From the NCBI GenBank assembly GCA_964418885.1, contig CAYQNW010000006.1:1-64000 (forward strand): 64,000 nucleotides of DNA, read 5' to 3'. The notes beneath the pieces are model-generated. The model saw only the letters and a list, made by a program, of their open reading frames with translations, searched no databases and was not told where the DNA came from. Each line of letters begins with the position of its first letter. Position 1 is the first letter of the stretch. Shown in pieces: positions 16,593 through 25,305 of the stretch. This DNA comes from BMS3ABIN03 sp964418885 (GTDB lineage Bacteria > Bacteroidota > Ignavibacteria > Ignavibacteriales > Ignavibacteriaceae). Made by a program: the position numbers and the translations under genes.

Positions 16593-18020
16593 ATGAAAAA
16601 GAAATTTAAATCTTACATTTTATTATTTGGAATATTTGCAATCATATTTGGTTGTGAAGATTATAATAAGCTTACACCTCCGGTTATTGATCCCGGGAAT
16701 GTAGATTTCAGCAGAATTGTATCTATTGGAAATAGCCTAACTGCAGGTTATCAATCTGGTTCACTGTTTGAGAGTGCCCAGATGTATAGCTTCGGTAAGC
16801 AAATAGCAGATGTTATGGGAGTTAATTATGAACAACCCCTAATAAGTGAACCAGGAACTACAGGAAGATTAGAGATTAAGTCTTTATCACCTTTTACGCT
16901 TTACACTGATCCGAATACCGGAAAACCATTAAATCTAGGCTATCCAAAGCCATATAATAATCTTGGTGTTCCAGGAGCATTACTTTATGATGTCGCAAAT
17001 GCAACTAATTCTACTAATTGTGCTTCTGCACTTTTTGCTAATTCACCAAATCCAATGTTCGATATAATTCTACGTAATAGTGCTTTAAATATAGGAACTC
17101 AAATTAAACAAGCAGCAGCACTTAAGCCTACATTTATAACATTGTGGATTGGTAATAATGATGTTCTTGGATACGCCACAAGTGGTGGTGTTTCTCCATC
17201 TGCACCAACGGATGTACAATCTTTTACTGCATTGTATACAGGTGTTGGAAATGCAATTGCATCACTTGGAGCTAATGTTGTTGTAGCAAACATACCAGAT
17301 GTAACTTCTATACCATTTTTTACTACTGTAGGTCCTCAAGTAGCATTAAATGTTCCCTGGTCACAGCTTGCATTACTGGGAGTACCAGGATTGTTTTATC
17401 AACAGCACGGTGAAACAGGTACTGCATCTGTTTATGCAGATTCCTTATCTCTTCTTACCGGGAAAGTTTTATTAACGTTAAAAGGCAGCAGTTATGCAGG
17501 ATTCATTGGAACACCTTCGGGTAAGTTTTATCGTGATTTCGGATTCCCGGGACTACCACCCGGAATAGATACAACACAAGCATTTGGCGTTCATCCACAA
17601 AATCCATGGCCTGATGCACTTATTTTAGATATAGATGAAATATCTGTTGCTGTGACAACAACAAATTCGTATAATAGCGTAATAGTATCTGTTGCGAATG
17701 CAAATGGTTTCGGATTAGTTGATATAAATACCTTTTTTAAGAACTTCGTAGGCGGTATGGTTATAAACGGTATTACATTTTCAACAGTGTTCGTTGAGGG
17801 TAATTTGTTCAGTTTAGATGGTGTTCATCCAACAAGCCAGGGACAGGGAATAATAGCCAATGAATTTATTAAAGTTATTAATAATTCATTTGGAGCTAAA
17901 TTGCCGTTGATTGATGTATCCACGATTCCGGGAAGTCTTGAATTTGCCGGAAAATTAAACTACGATCAATACGGTTATGCAAAATTCCCGGTTGGAGCTT
18001 TCGATCATTTATTTTTCTAA
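16593..18020 (+). CDS. SGNH/GDSL-hydrolase lipoprotein
   Basis: Start ATG 16593 is chosen over the in-frame TTG at 16572 because GGGAGAG (16580-16586) precedes it and a lipoprotein signal begins there: hydrophobic SYILLFGIFAIIFG then Cys21. The 475-residue product has the SGNH blocks: IVSIGNSLTAGY (nucleophile Ser48), LWIGNNDVLG (block III Asn) and LDGVHPTSQGQGIIANEF (Asp-His pair near the C-terminus). It is therefore a probable outer-membrane or periplasmic esterase/lipase. Members of this lipoprotein family in Bacteroidota and Ignavibacteria often sit beside an OMPP1/FadL porin, as here. A terminator follows at once. Confidence 0.88.
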   Translation: MKKKFKSYILLFGIFAIIFGCEDYNKLTPPVIDPGNVDFSRIVSIGNSLTAGYQSGSLFESAQMYSFGKQIADVMGVNYEQPLISEPGTTGRLEIKSLSPFTLYTDPNTGKPLNLGYPKPYNNLGVPGALLYDVANATNSTNCASALFANSPNPMFDIILRNSALNIGTQIKQAAALKPTFITLWIGNNDVLGYATSGGVSPSAPTDVQSFTALYTGVGNAIASLGANVVVANIPDVTSIPFFTTVGPQVALNVPWSQLALLGVPGLFYQQHGETGTASVYADSLSLLTGKVLLTLKGSSYAGFIGTPSGKFYRDFGFPGLPPGIDTTQAFGVHPQNPWPDALILDIDEISVAVTTTNSYNSVIVSVANANGFGLVDINTFFKNFVGGMVINGITFSTVFVEGNLFSLDGVHPTSQGQGIIANEFIKVINNSFGAKLPLIDVSTIPGSLEFAGKLNYDQYGYAKFPVGAFDHLFF

Positions 18021-18025
18021 AAAAG

Positions 18026-18058
18026 AAAAAGGGGATGGTCAACAGCCATCCCTTTTTA
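18026..18058 (+). terminator. Rho-independent terminator after the GDSL lipoprotein gene
   Basis: GGGATGG (18032-18038) pairs with CCATCCC (18046-18052) around a 7-base loop, followed by TTTTT and preceded by AAAAA, so the stem can extend and may act in both directions. Six bases after the stop codon. Confidence 0.92.
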
Positions 18059-18071
18059 TTTACAATTAAGG

Positions 18072-18500
18072 ATGAAAATAAAATCTTTAACATCTTTTTA
18101 TATTTCTTTGATCGCTGTCCTTCTGTTTAACGCATGTTCATCGACAGAAGAAACGACTTCTAATAATAAAAACAGCGATGGAGATGAAGTATATGTATTC
18201 GATGCAATACCAGGAAATAATACAAATGATGAAAAGGAAAATACTGCTAATGAAATGCAATATGTTTACATAATACAGATTGGCGCTTTTGCTTCTAAAT
18301 TAAATGCAGAGGACTTCACTGCAAAAAGTGAATTAGAATTAGGGGAAAAATTGGATGTCACATTTAATGAACTGGATAGTCTCTATGTAGTAAGATACAG
18401 AAGAGTTTTTGATTCAAGGGATGAAGCTGAAAAGATCAGGAACGAATTATGGCAAACAGAAGACTTTCGGGACGCCTGGATAATTCAAAAACCGAAATAA
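18072..18500 (+). CDS. SPOR-domain lipoprotein
   Basis: A 142-residue lipoprotein: signal segment SFYISLIAVLLFNA followed by Cys22, a low-complexity acidic/Asn linker (23-60), then a SPOR domain (about 65-140): YVYIIQIGAFASKLNAEDF, LYVVRYRRVFDSRDEAEKIR. SPOR domains bind peptidoglycan strands lacking stem peptides, usually at division sites. Stands alone between the upstream terminator and ssb. Confidence 0.85.
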   Translation: MKIKSLTSFYISLIAVLLFNACSSTEETTSNNKNSDGDEVYVFDAIPGNNTNDEKENTANEMQYVYIIQIGAFASKLNAEDFTAKSELELGEKLDVTFNELDSLYVVRYRRVFDSRDEAEKIRNELWQTEDFRDAWIIQKPK

Positions 18501-18655
18501 CCTCCATCTGCAAATCTGAATAAAAAATCATTTCACACATCTCAAATCCTTTTTTTTAACCAAAAATTGTATTAATTAGCATGTTTAATTACTAATTACT
18601 AATTTCAAATGTATTTAATCAATCATTGTTTCATAAAATTGGTGGGAGGAAAGCT

Positions 18656-19075
18656 ATGGCGTTTTCTTTAAACCGTGTTATGCTTATCGGTAATCTTGGG
18701 CGAGATGCCGAAACGAGATTCACAACAAATAACGTTTCAGTAACTAATTTCAGTCTTGCTACAACCCGCAGTTACAAAGACAAAGATGGGAACTGGCAGA
18801 ATGAAACGACCTGGCATAATATAACCGGGTTTAATCTTTCCGATTTCTTTAAAGATAATCTGAAAAAAGGAAAGAAATTTTATATTGAAGGAAGAATTTC
18901 TAAGCGTGATTACAATGATAAAGATGGTAATAAACGAACAGCAACCGATGTGATTTGTGAGAGATTGATTCCACTTGAATCAGCTTCCGGAGGTTCCAAT
19001 GACGGAGGAGAAAGTTCATCAACGGGTTCTGATGAACCCCCACAGGTAGAGAATAATGAGGATCTTCCTTTCTAA
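18656..19075 (+). CDS. ssb: Single-stranded DNA-binding protein
   Basis: A 139-residue SSB. The start ATG 18656 is preferred over TTG 18626 because GGAGG (18645-18649) sits seven bases upstream and the family begins M-x-SLNRVMLIGNLG. OB fold in 1-110 with the typical TTWHNITGFN and KGKKFYIEGRISKRDY segments. A flexible Gly/Ser tail follows, ending in the acidic protein-interaction tip EDLPF. Confidence 0.95.
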   Translation: MAFSLNRVMLIGNLGRDAETRFTTNNVSVTNFSLATTRSYKDKDGNWQNETTWHNITGFNLSDFFKDNLKKGKKFYIEGRISKRDYNDKDGNKRTATDVICERLIPLESASGGSNDGGESSSTGSDEPPQVENNEDLPF

Positions 19076-19107
19076 ATTTATGTTTAACAATTAAGGCAAT
19101 ATATTGT

Positions 19108-20385
19108 TTGGATTTTGATTGGTCTTTACAGATTGTTATACTTTTCTTTTTTCTAATAGCATCTGCATTTTTTTCAGGTTCTGAAGTAGCATTATTTACT
19201 ATTGAAAAAAGGAAAATTAAGGATCAGTTCAAAAAGCATAACTTATTGCTTAATTATCTTAATATCCTCCTTGACCGTCCGCGTAAGTTGTTGGTTACCA
19301 TACTTATAGGAAATACAGTTGCTAATGTAGCTGCATCAATTGTAGCAGTTACATTGGCAATTGATCTTGCTCCCGAAATCGGATTTTCGAAAGAATTAGC
19401 AATATCTATACAAATAGTTATTCTTACCATATTAGTTCTTCTTTTCAGCGAGTTACTTCCCAAGGTGTTTGCTTCAAGAAATCCAGTCTTATTTACGAAA
19501 ATGACTATTATTCCATTGTACTGGATAAACGTAATAATTTACCCTGTCTCAGAAGCATTGACTGAGTTAATAAAAGCAACGACTTCAAAAATAAAAATCG
19601 ATAAAACCAAAACAGTATTGACAAAACAGGAAATATCTGATCTTTCAGACATCGGACAGGAAAAAGGAACACTTGAGGAAGAGGAGCAGGAATTAATTAA
19701 AAGTATTGTTTCGTTCAAGCAAAAAGTTGCCGGCGAAATTATGACTCCAAGAGTTGATATAAATGCAATTTCTAACAAATTCATGCTCAGCGAAATTGTT
19801 GATTTGATAAATGAAACTGGACACAGCAGGTTCCCGTTGTATTTTGATGATCTGGATAACATAATAGGTATCCTTTATGCAAAGGATATACTTCCTTATC
19901 TGAAGATAGAAAAATCGAATGAGATCATTCAACTATCTAAACTGGCGCGAAAAGCAATGTTCGTACCTAAAGAGAAAAAAGTAGATGATCTGTTGCGTGA
20001 ATTTCAAAAGAAAAAAATGCACATCGCAATTGTGGTTGATGAATTTGGCGGTACATCAGGACTTATTACAATGGAAGACATTATCGAGGAAGTAGTAGGT
20101 GAAATCTGGGATGAATACGACAAGGAAGAGGATTCAATCCAGGCAGTTAGTGAAGATAAATTTATGGTATTGGGGAAAACTCCAATCAATGAAATAAATG
20201 ATGTAATTGGTGACGAAGTGATAAATGAAGAATCAGATTTTGAAACAGTTGGTGGTTTTGTTTTTAAAACAGCGGGATTTATACCCAAAGAAGGATTCAA
20301 TTTTAAGTCCGAGAATTATAAATTTACAGTTAAGGAAGTTTTACGTAAGAGAATTAAAAAAGTACTAATCGAAAAAGAAAAATAG
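19108..20385 (+). CDS. Hemolysin family protein (CNNM/DUF21, CBS pair, CorC_HlyC)
   Basis: A 425-residue membrane protein starting at TTG 19108. The N-terminal CNNM domain (1-190) has four hydrophobic segments and the motif FFSGSEVALFTIEKRK. A CBS pair follows (about 205-335; MTPRVDINAIS, HSRFPLYFDDLDNIIGILYAKDIL, IVVDEFGGTSGLITMEDIIEEVVGEIWDE), then a CorC_HlyC domain (about 345-420). Characterised relatives transport Mg2+ or Co2+ (CorC/CNNM). GldE of gliding Bacteroidota has the same architecture, but no other gld genes are here. A small unknown membrane protein follows after two bases. Confidence 0.88.
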   Translation: MDFDWSLQIVILFFFLIASAFFSGSEVALFTIEKRKIKDQFKKHNLLLNYLNILLDRPRKLLVTILIGNTVANVAASIVAVTLAIDLAPEIGFSKELAISIQIVILTILVLLFSELLPKVFASRNPVLFTKMTIIPLYWINVIIYPVSEALTELIKATTSKIKIDKTKTVLTKQEISDLSDIGQEKGTLEEEEQELIKSIVSFKQKVAGEIMTPRVDINAISNKFMLSEIVDLINETGHSRFPLYFDDLDNIIGILYAKDILPYLKIEKSNEIIQLSKLARKAMFVPKEKKVDDLLREFQKKKMHIAIVVDEFGGTSGLITMEDIIEEVVGEIWDEYDKEEDSIQAVSEDKFMVLGKTPINEINDVIGDEVINEESDFETVGGFVFKTAGFIPKEGFNFKSENYKFTVKEVLRKRIKKVLIEKEK

Positions 20386-20387
20386 TA

Positions 20388-20756
20388 TTGCAAAAGGGTT
20401 GTTTTCTAAAATTTATAATTATCTTTACAATATTCGTTGCTGTAATTCTGTACCTGGTTCAGAATAAATTTGATGAGTTTTTTGTCAAGCCCGGTAAAAA
20501 GATATTGCTTTCTGTTCTGAATGAAAAATGGGATGAAGAATTAAGTTACGTAAAAGAAAGTATTGAGAAAGATTCATTAAAAATATTAATCAACGAATAC
20601 TTAACTCAAATGAAATCAAAAGAAGATTTAACAGGTGACAAAACTTCAGCTATCATAAACCAGCTTGGAACTATTGTGCAGGACAGCATTGTAGATGCTG
20701 GTGAACTTCTGAAAATGCGGAAAATAATAAACGAAACTTTGAAAAATGGTAAATGA
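20388..20756 (+). CDS. Small single-pass membrane protein of unknown function
   Basis: A 122-residue protein from TTG 20388 with one N-terminal hydrophobic helix (LKFIIIFTIFVAVILYLV, about 7-24) and a charged, mostly helical remainder with a Lys/Glu pattern (KWDEELSYVKESIEKDSLK). I do not recognise a family. It begins two bases after the CorC-type gene and overlaps the following MCE gene by 11 bases, so it is translated as part of that unit. The tail would lie in the periplasm if the helix acts as an uncleaved anchor. It may be an accessory factor of the MCE lipid-transport protein, by position only. Confidence 0.65.
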   Translation: MQKGCFLKFIIIFTIFVAVILYLVQNKFDEFFVKPGKKILLSVLNEKWDEELSYVKESIEKDSLKILINEYLTQMKSKEDLTGDKTSAIINQLGTIVQDSIVDAGELLKMRKIINETLKNGK

Positions 20757-21654
20757 AAGAAAAACCCAGATAAAAGTTGGAATAACAACAGTAATTTCTC
20801 TTGCTGTTTTTATCTGGATAATGGCGTGGGCAAAAAATTTTCTGGTTACATCAAACGATCTCGAAATTAAAATTTACTTCGATAATGTTAGCGGTTTAGA
20901 GATAGATGATGATGTAACTGTTCGTGGTTTACGAATGGGTTTTGTAAAAGACATTACGCTTGATCAGAATATTCTATTAGTTACATTATCTGTCGATAGT
21001 CGTGTTGATTTAAAAAAAGATGCGGAGTTCTGGCTTGTTACTGTAGATCTTATGGGCGATAAAAAGATTGAAATTTATCCCGGAAGATCAAACGACAAAT
21101 TAGATTTGAGTCAGATTCATACGGGACATTTTCAACCTGATTTATCAGCTATGATGGAAACAATAGCTGCAATGAAGGATGATATATTTACGATAGTCGA
21201 TGATATTAAAATTTCGCTTAAAGCAATAAACGGTTATCTTACTGATGAAAAAGTAAAAGATGATTTCAAATCTTCTTTAAAAAACCTGCATACATTAACT
21301 GCAAAGCTTGATGCAATGTTAACTGAGAACCGGGAGAATATTGCTCAGATTACTGAAAATACAGCTGCTATCTCTAAAGATGCTAAAGAATTTTTTGACC
21401 AAAACAAAGAAAATCTAAACAGTTCTATTGCAAACCTGAATTCTGTACTTGCAAAATCGGATTCGTTGATGGATCAGTTTAATTATTTTGCTTCTGAAAC
21501 AAAAGACGGGAAGAACAACTTAGGAAAATTTTTATATGATGATTCTCTTATGGTTAACATAACCGAATCTATGACAAGATTGAAAGAGATTTCAAAGCTT
21601 ATTCTTAGGCAGCTTAACAACGATGGAATCAAGGTAGATGCAAGTATATGGTAA
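20746..21654 (+). CDS. MlaD/MCE family protein
   Basis: A 302-residue protein with an N-terminal membrane anchor (about 10-28), a single MCE domain (about 37-118: LEIKIYFDNVSGLEIDDDVTVRGLRMGFVKDI, then DLMGDKKIEIYPG) and a long helical C-terminal region with coiled-coil character. MCE proteins form hexameric tunnels that carry phospholipids between the inner and outer membranes. The partner ATPase and permease (MlaF/MlaE type) are not in this window. Overlaps the preceding small membrane protein; acpS follows after 12 bases. Confidence 0.9.
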   Translation: MVNERKTQIKVGITTVISLAVFIWIMAWAKNFLVTSNDLEIKIYFDNVSGLEIDDDVTVRGLRMGFVKDITLDQNILLVTLSVDSRVDLKKDAEFWLVTVDLMGDKKIEIYPGRSNDKLDLSQIHTGHFQPDLSAMMETIAAMKDDIFTIVDDIKISLKAINGYLTDEKVKDDFKSSLKNLHTLTAKLDAMLTENRENIAQITENTAAISKDAKEFFDQNKENLNSSIANLNSVLAKSDSLMDQFNYFASETKDGKNNLGKFLYDDSLMVNITESMTRLKEISKLILRQLNNDGIKVDASIW

Positions 21655-21666
21655 AATGGTTTAACA

Positions 21667-22047
21667 ATGGTTATCGGAATTGGCATAGATATAATTGAGA
21701 TTGACAGGATAAAAAGCAGTATTGAAAAGTATGGGGATAATTTTCTATCTAAAATTTACACACCTGTCGAAATAGATTATTGCAATAGTAAAGCAAACAA
21801 ATATCAGCATTTTGCTGCGAGATTTGCTGCAAAAGAAGCAATTTACAAGGCATTAGCAACCGGTTGGCAAAAAGATTTACACTGGCAGGATATTGAGATT
21901 TCCAATTTACCTACGGGTATGCCAGTAGCCAACTTAAAAGGCAAACTGAAAAAATTCCTGTCTGATGATAAAGAATTGAAAATCTCACTTAGTCATTCAA
22001 ATAATTACGTTACTTGTGTAGCAATCATTTATAAAATCACCCCTTGA
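21667..22047 (+). CDS. acpS: Holo-[acyl-carrier-protein] synthase
   Basis: A 126-residue AcpS, normal length. Magnesium and CoA-binding motifs: VIGIGIDIIEIDRI with Asp8, and FAARFAAKEAIYKAL with the conserved Glu. The end ISLSHSNNYVTCVAII is the usual last strand. It transfers 4'-phosphopantetheine from CoA to ACP. Likely co-transcribed with the MCE gene. Confidence 0.94.
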   Translation: MVIGIGIDIIEIDRIKSSIEKYGDNFLSKIYTPVEIDYCNSKANKYQHFAARFAAKEAIYKALATGWQKDLHWQDIEISNLPTGMPVANLKGKLKKFLSDDKELKISLSHSNNYVTCVAIIYKITP

Positions 22048-22089
22048 ACCAAAAATTGAGACTTAATCTGTAGATTGTAATTAATATGA

Positions 22090-22344
22090 TTGATTGTTAA
22101 TTTTAATAGCTTAAATTTATTGCAGGAAGCAGGATATTTAATTACTTTGAAAAAATACCATGACATAATTAACTATGGTTCAATAGTACTAATTGCTATT
22201 CTTCTTGCACTGGTTATATTTAAATTAGTACCAACTGAATGGTATTTTACTTTCCTGATTATAAGCTTGCTTCTTTTAGTAATCAGGATTGTTTTTAGAA
22301 TTTTATACATTTATCAAAACAAGAAACTGAAACAAGGAGGGTAA
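22090..22344 (+). CDS. Small two-helix membrane protein, unknown
   Basis: An 84-residue frame from TTG 22090 with two strongly hydrophobic helices (about 28-46 and 50-70) and a basic end KKLKQGG. No family recognised. The start is uncertain and could be later. Its last codons contain AAGGAGGG, which is also the apparent ribosome-binding site of the HNH gene that follows in the same frame directly after the stop. That arrangement suggests coupled translation and supports the frame being real. Confidence 0.55.
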   Translation: MIVNFNSLNLLQEAGYLITLKKYHDIINYGSIVLIAILLALVIFKLVPTEWYFTFLIISLLLLVIRIVFRILYIYQNKKLKQGG

Positions 22345-22347
22345 GAC

Positions 22348-22881
22348 TTCGAACCTGCCAAAAAAACAAACGGGAGACTTAATGCCAAGGTTCTGATTCT
22401 TAACCAGAGTTATGAACCTCTTACGGTATGTAATATCAAAAAGGCAATTATTCTGTTATATTTGGGCAAAGCAGAAATAATTCAACATGATGAGAAAAAG
22501 AAAATTCGTTCGGTTACAGTATATTATAATTGGCCGAGTGTTATCAGGTTGAGCAGATTTGTAAAAGTACCGTATAAAAGAGTAGTTTTAACAAGGAAGA
22601 ATATTTTAAGACGTGATTCATATAGGTGTGGGTACTGTGGAAGAGGGGATCTACGTTTAACAATCGATCATATAATTCCTAAAGCGCGAGGCGGTTCAGA
22701 TTCGTGGGATAATTTAATTAGTGCATGCACAGTTTGTAATAACAAAAAAGGAGACCGGACACCTGAAGAAGCAAATATGATGATGTTAACAAAACCATTT
22801 AAACCAAGTCATATTATGTTTATAAAAAATGTAGTCGGCAAAATCGATGAAAACTGGAAGCCGTATCTTTACTTGTCCTGA
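22348..22881 (+). CDS. HNH endonuclease (start codon unresolved)
   Basis: HNH protein with CGYCG, then LTIDHIIPKARGGSDSWDNL (the His-Asn-His core) and CTVCNNKKGDRTPEEA; the two CxxC pairs bind structural zinc. The conserved N-terminal block NAKVLILNQSYEPLTVCNIK lies upstream of the first TTG at 22462, and the frame is open back to 22345, so the protein starts earlier than 22462. No ATG, GTG or TTG exists in 22345-22461. A strong AAGGAGGG (22334-22341) points to initiation around 22348, where the codon is TTC. Either a near-cognate start is used or there is an error near here (for example in the A7 run 22360-22366). Such free-standing HNH proteins are common in this phylum and have no settled role. 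Confidence 0.8.
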   Translation, partial: FEPAKKTNGRLNAKVLILNQSYEPLTVCNIKKAIILLYLGKAEIIQHDEKKKIRSVTVYYNWPSVIRLSRFVKVPYKRVVLTRKNILRRDSYRCGYCGRGDLRLTIDHIIPKARGGSDSWDNLISACTVCNNKKGDRTPEEANMMMLTKPFKPSHIMFIKNVVGKIDENWKPYLYLS

Positions 22882-22970
22882 GTATCCGATCAACCTCTAT
22901 TTGGATAGAAGGAAATATTCCCCATAATTGTTATTTTAATTGATCAAATTCTGGAACAAATCTTTACTAT

Positions 22971-23951
22971 ATGAATAAAAAAAGAATACTTAGTGGAATG
23001 CGTCCAACGGGAAAACTTCATATTGGACATTTTGTGGGAGCATTAGAGAATTGGGTAAATCTGCAGGATGAATATCAAAGTTTTCATTTAATTGCTGATT
23101 ATCATGTTTTAACTACAGATCTTAATACAGAAAATGTTTATCAGAATACAATAGAGATGTTGATAGATTGGCTGGCTTCCGGACTGGATCCGATTAAAAG
23201 CCCGATGTTTAGGCAATCGCAAATAAAGGAACATACGGAATTATATCTTATTTTTAGTATGTTAATAACAGCAAATCGTCTGGAGAGAAATCCAACTGTA
23301 AAAGACCAGGTTCGTGATCTTCATATTGAACAGATTATTTACGGACATCTAGGTTACCCTGTTCTTCAGTCAGCTGATATTCTTCTTTACAAAGGTGATG
23401 CAGTTCCAGTTGGTGAAGACCAGGTTCCTCATGTTGAAATTACAAGAGAGATTGCCAGAAAATTCAATAACCAATATGGAAATGTATTTCCCGAACCGGA
23501 TGCATTGTTAACTCCGTTTGCCCGTTTAGTTGGTTTGGATGGGAATGCGAAAATGAGTAAATCGCTTAACAATACAATTCTTCTTTCAGATGAACCGGAA
23601 ACAGTTAAGGCAAAGATGAAAAAAGCTGTTACCGATCCTGATAAAGTAAGAAAAGGCGATCCAGGAAATCCTGATATTTGTTTGGTTTTTTCATATCATA
23701 AAAAATTTAATCCTGGTGAAGTTCCTGAAATTGATAAAGGATGCCGTTCGGGAGCACTTGGCTGTTTTGATTGTAAAATGAATTGTGCATCCAAAATATC
23801 TGATTTTTTAGAACCGATAATTGAAAAAAGAAAATTCTACGAAGACAAACCCGAATTAGTAAAAGATATTCTTAGCGATGGCGAGAAACGAGGTAAAGCT
23901 GAGGCTGTGAAAACGATGACCGAAGTAAGAGAAAAAATGAAACTGGGTTAA
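22971..23951 (+). CDS. trpS: Tryptophanyl-tRNA synthetase
   Basis: A 326-residue class I synthetase, normal length. HIGH signature GKLHIGH (14-20) and KMSKS at 194-198 (GNAKMSKSLNN). The insert with GCRSGALGCFDCKMNCASK is typical of bacterial TrpRS. It charges tRNA-Trp in the cytoplasm. First gene of a trpS-scpA-scpB-rluB run with spacings of three bases or overlaps. No T-box or leader was seen upstream. Confidence 0.96.
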   Translation: MNKKRILSGMRPTGKLHIGHFVGALENWVNLQDEYQSFHLIADYHVLTTDLNTENVYQNTIEMLIDWLASGLDPIKSPMFRQSQIKEHTELYLIFSMLITANRLERNPTVKDQVRDLHIEQIIYGHLGYPVLQSADILLYKGDAVPVGEDQVPHVEITREIARKFNNQYGNVFPEPDALLTPFARLVGLDGNAKMSKSLNNTILLSDEPETVKAKMKKAVTDPDKVRKGDPGNPDICLVFSYHKKFNPGEVPEIDKGCRSGALGCFDCKMNCASKISDFLEPIIEKRKFYEDKPELVKDILSDGEKRGKAEAVKTMTEVREKMKLG

Positions 23952-23954
23952 TTT

Positions 23955-24695
23955 GTGTACAAAATAAAATTAGATCATTTTGAAGGTCCGCTCGATCTTC
24001 TTCTGTTTTTTATCAAAAGGGATGAGCTGGATATTTACGATATTCCTATTTCCAAAATAACAAAAGAATTTCTCGAGTACGTAAACCTGATAAAAGAACT
24101 GGATCTCGAAGTGGCAGGGGATTTTATTCTAATGGCATCTACGCTTATGCAGATAAAAGCAAGAATGCTTCTGCCGCGGGAACTCGATGAAAAAGGTGAA
24201 GAGATAGATCCGAGAGCTGAATTGATTCAGGCATTGCTTGAGTACAAACGTTATAAAGAAATGTCGGAGGAACTGTCATTCTTCGAATCTGTACAAAGAA
24301 AAATTAAATACCGTGGCAACTTTGAAGCTGATATTATTGAACGTCCACCGGATTTTGAAATACTTTTAAAAAATGTTTCTCTTTACGATCTTACAAAAGC
24401 TTTCAAGAAAGCAATTGAAGGTGTTAAGAGTGAACCAATTCATCAGATAAGCAAACTTAACGTATCGATTGAAGAGCAAATTGAATTTATTTTTTCCAAC
24501 TTTGATGAAAAACCGGAAATACATTTCTTAACGCTTGTTGAAAAAATGCGTGAAAAGATCAGGATTGTTGTTACATTTATTGCCTTGCTGGAATTAGTTA
24601 AAATGAATTCGGTTGGAATCAAGGAATCACCTAACTATAATGATTTTGTGATATACAGATTAGAAAATGGACGAGATCTACAATTCAATAATTGA
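23955..24695 (+). CDS. scpA: Segregation and condensation protein A
   Basis: A 246-residue ScpA (kleisin of bacterial condensin) starting at GTG 23955, three bases after trpS. The N-terminus LDHFEGPLDLLLFFIKRDELDIYDIPISKIT and the region LMASTLMQIKARMLLPRE are diagnostic; the C-terminal winged helix contains FIALLELVKMNSVGIKE. It bridges Smc heads with ScpB. Overlaps scpB by 29 bases. Confidence 0.95.
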   Translation: MYKIKLDHFEGPLDLLLFFIKRDELDIYDIPISKITKEFLEYVNLIKELDLEVAGDFILMASTLMQIKARMLLPRELDEKGEEIDPRAELIQALLEYKRYKEMSEELSFFESVQRKIKYRGNFEADIIERPPDFEILLKNVSLYDLTKAFKKAIEGVKSEPIHQISKLNVSIEEQIEFIFSNFDEKPEIHFLTLVEKMREKIRIVVTFIALLELVKMNSVGIKESPNYNDFVIYRLENGRDLQFNN

Positions 24696-25305
24696 AGCAT
24701 TAATCTTTTCATCAGATGATTCCCTAACTGCAGCAGAAATTATCAGCGCAATCAAGGGAATCGATGGAGATGAAACGGAGATTAATAACGAAGATATCGA
24801 AAATGCAGTTAAAGAATTAAATGAAAAATACTCAACAGTGGGAAATTCATTCAGGATTCTAAAAATAGCTAACGGTTATCTTTTTGCAACTACTGAAGAC
24901 TATGCAAAATACGTCGGTTTTCTCTCATCTGAAAAAACAAAAAGAAGGTTAAGTCCGGCAGCACTGGAAACACTTGCGATAGTGGCTTACAAGCAACCGA
25001 TAACCAAACCTGAACTTGAATCGATAAGAGGAGTAAATTCCGATCATATAATAGGTGCATTGCTTGAGAAAAATCTTATTTCAATAAAGGGAAGAGCGGA
25101 AACGATTGGCAGACCATTGTTATACTCGACCACGGAAGAATTCTTAAAATATTTCGGACTAAATAGTTTGTCCGATTTACCCAAACCAAGGGAGATTGAT
25201 GAAATTATGAATGACGATGATTTTATTGAACAAAAAAGGAAAATTTTAATGAACGTCCTTGAAGAAGAGGCAGATAAACAAACGGAAGAAAATGGAACTG
25301 ACTAG
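24667..25305 (+). CDS. scpB: Segregation and condensation protein B
   Basis: A 212-residue ScpB with two winged-helix domains. Key segments: SIIEALIFSSDDSLTAAEI, LSPAALETLAIVAYKQPITKPELESIRGVNSD and GRAETIGRPLLYSTTEEFLKYFGL. Acidic C-terminus. The dimer sits on ScpA in the condensin complex. Start lies inside scpA, and the end overlaps the pseudouridine synthase by 14 bases. Confidence 0.95.
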   Translation: MDEIYNSIIEALIFSSDDSLTAAEIISAIKGIDGDETEINNEDIENAVKELNEKYSTVGNSFRILKIANGYLFATTEDYAKYVGFLSSEKTKRRLSPAALETLAIVAYKQPITKPELESIRGVNSDHIIGALLEKNLISIKGRAETIGRPLLYSTTEEFLKYFGLNSLSDLPKPREIDEIMNDDDFIEQKRKILMNVLEEEADKQTEENGTD

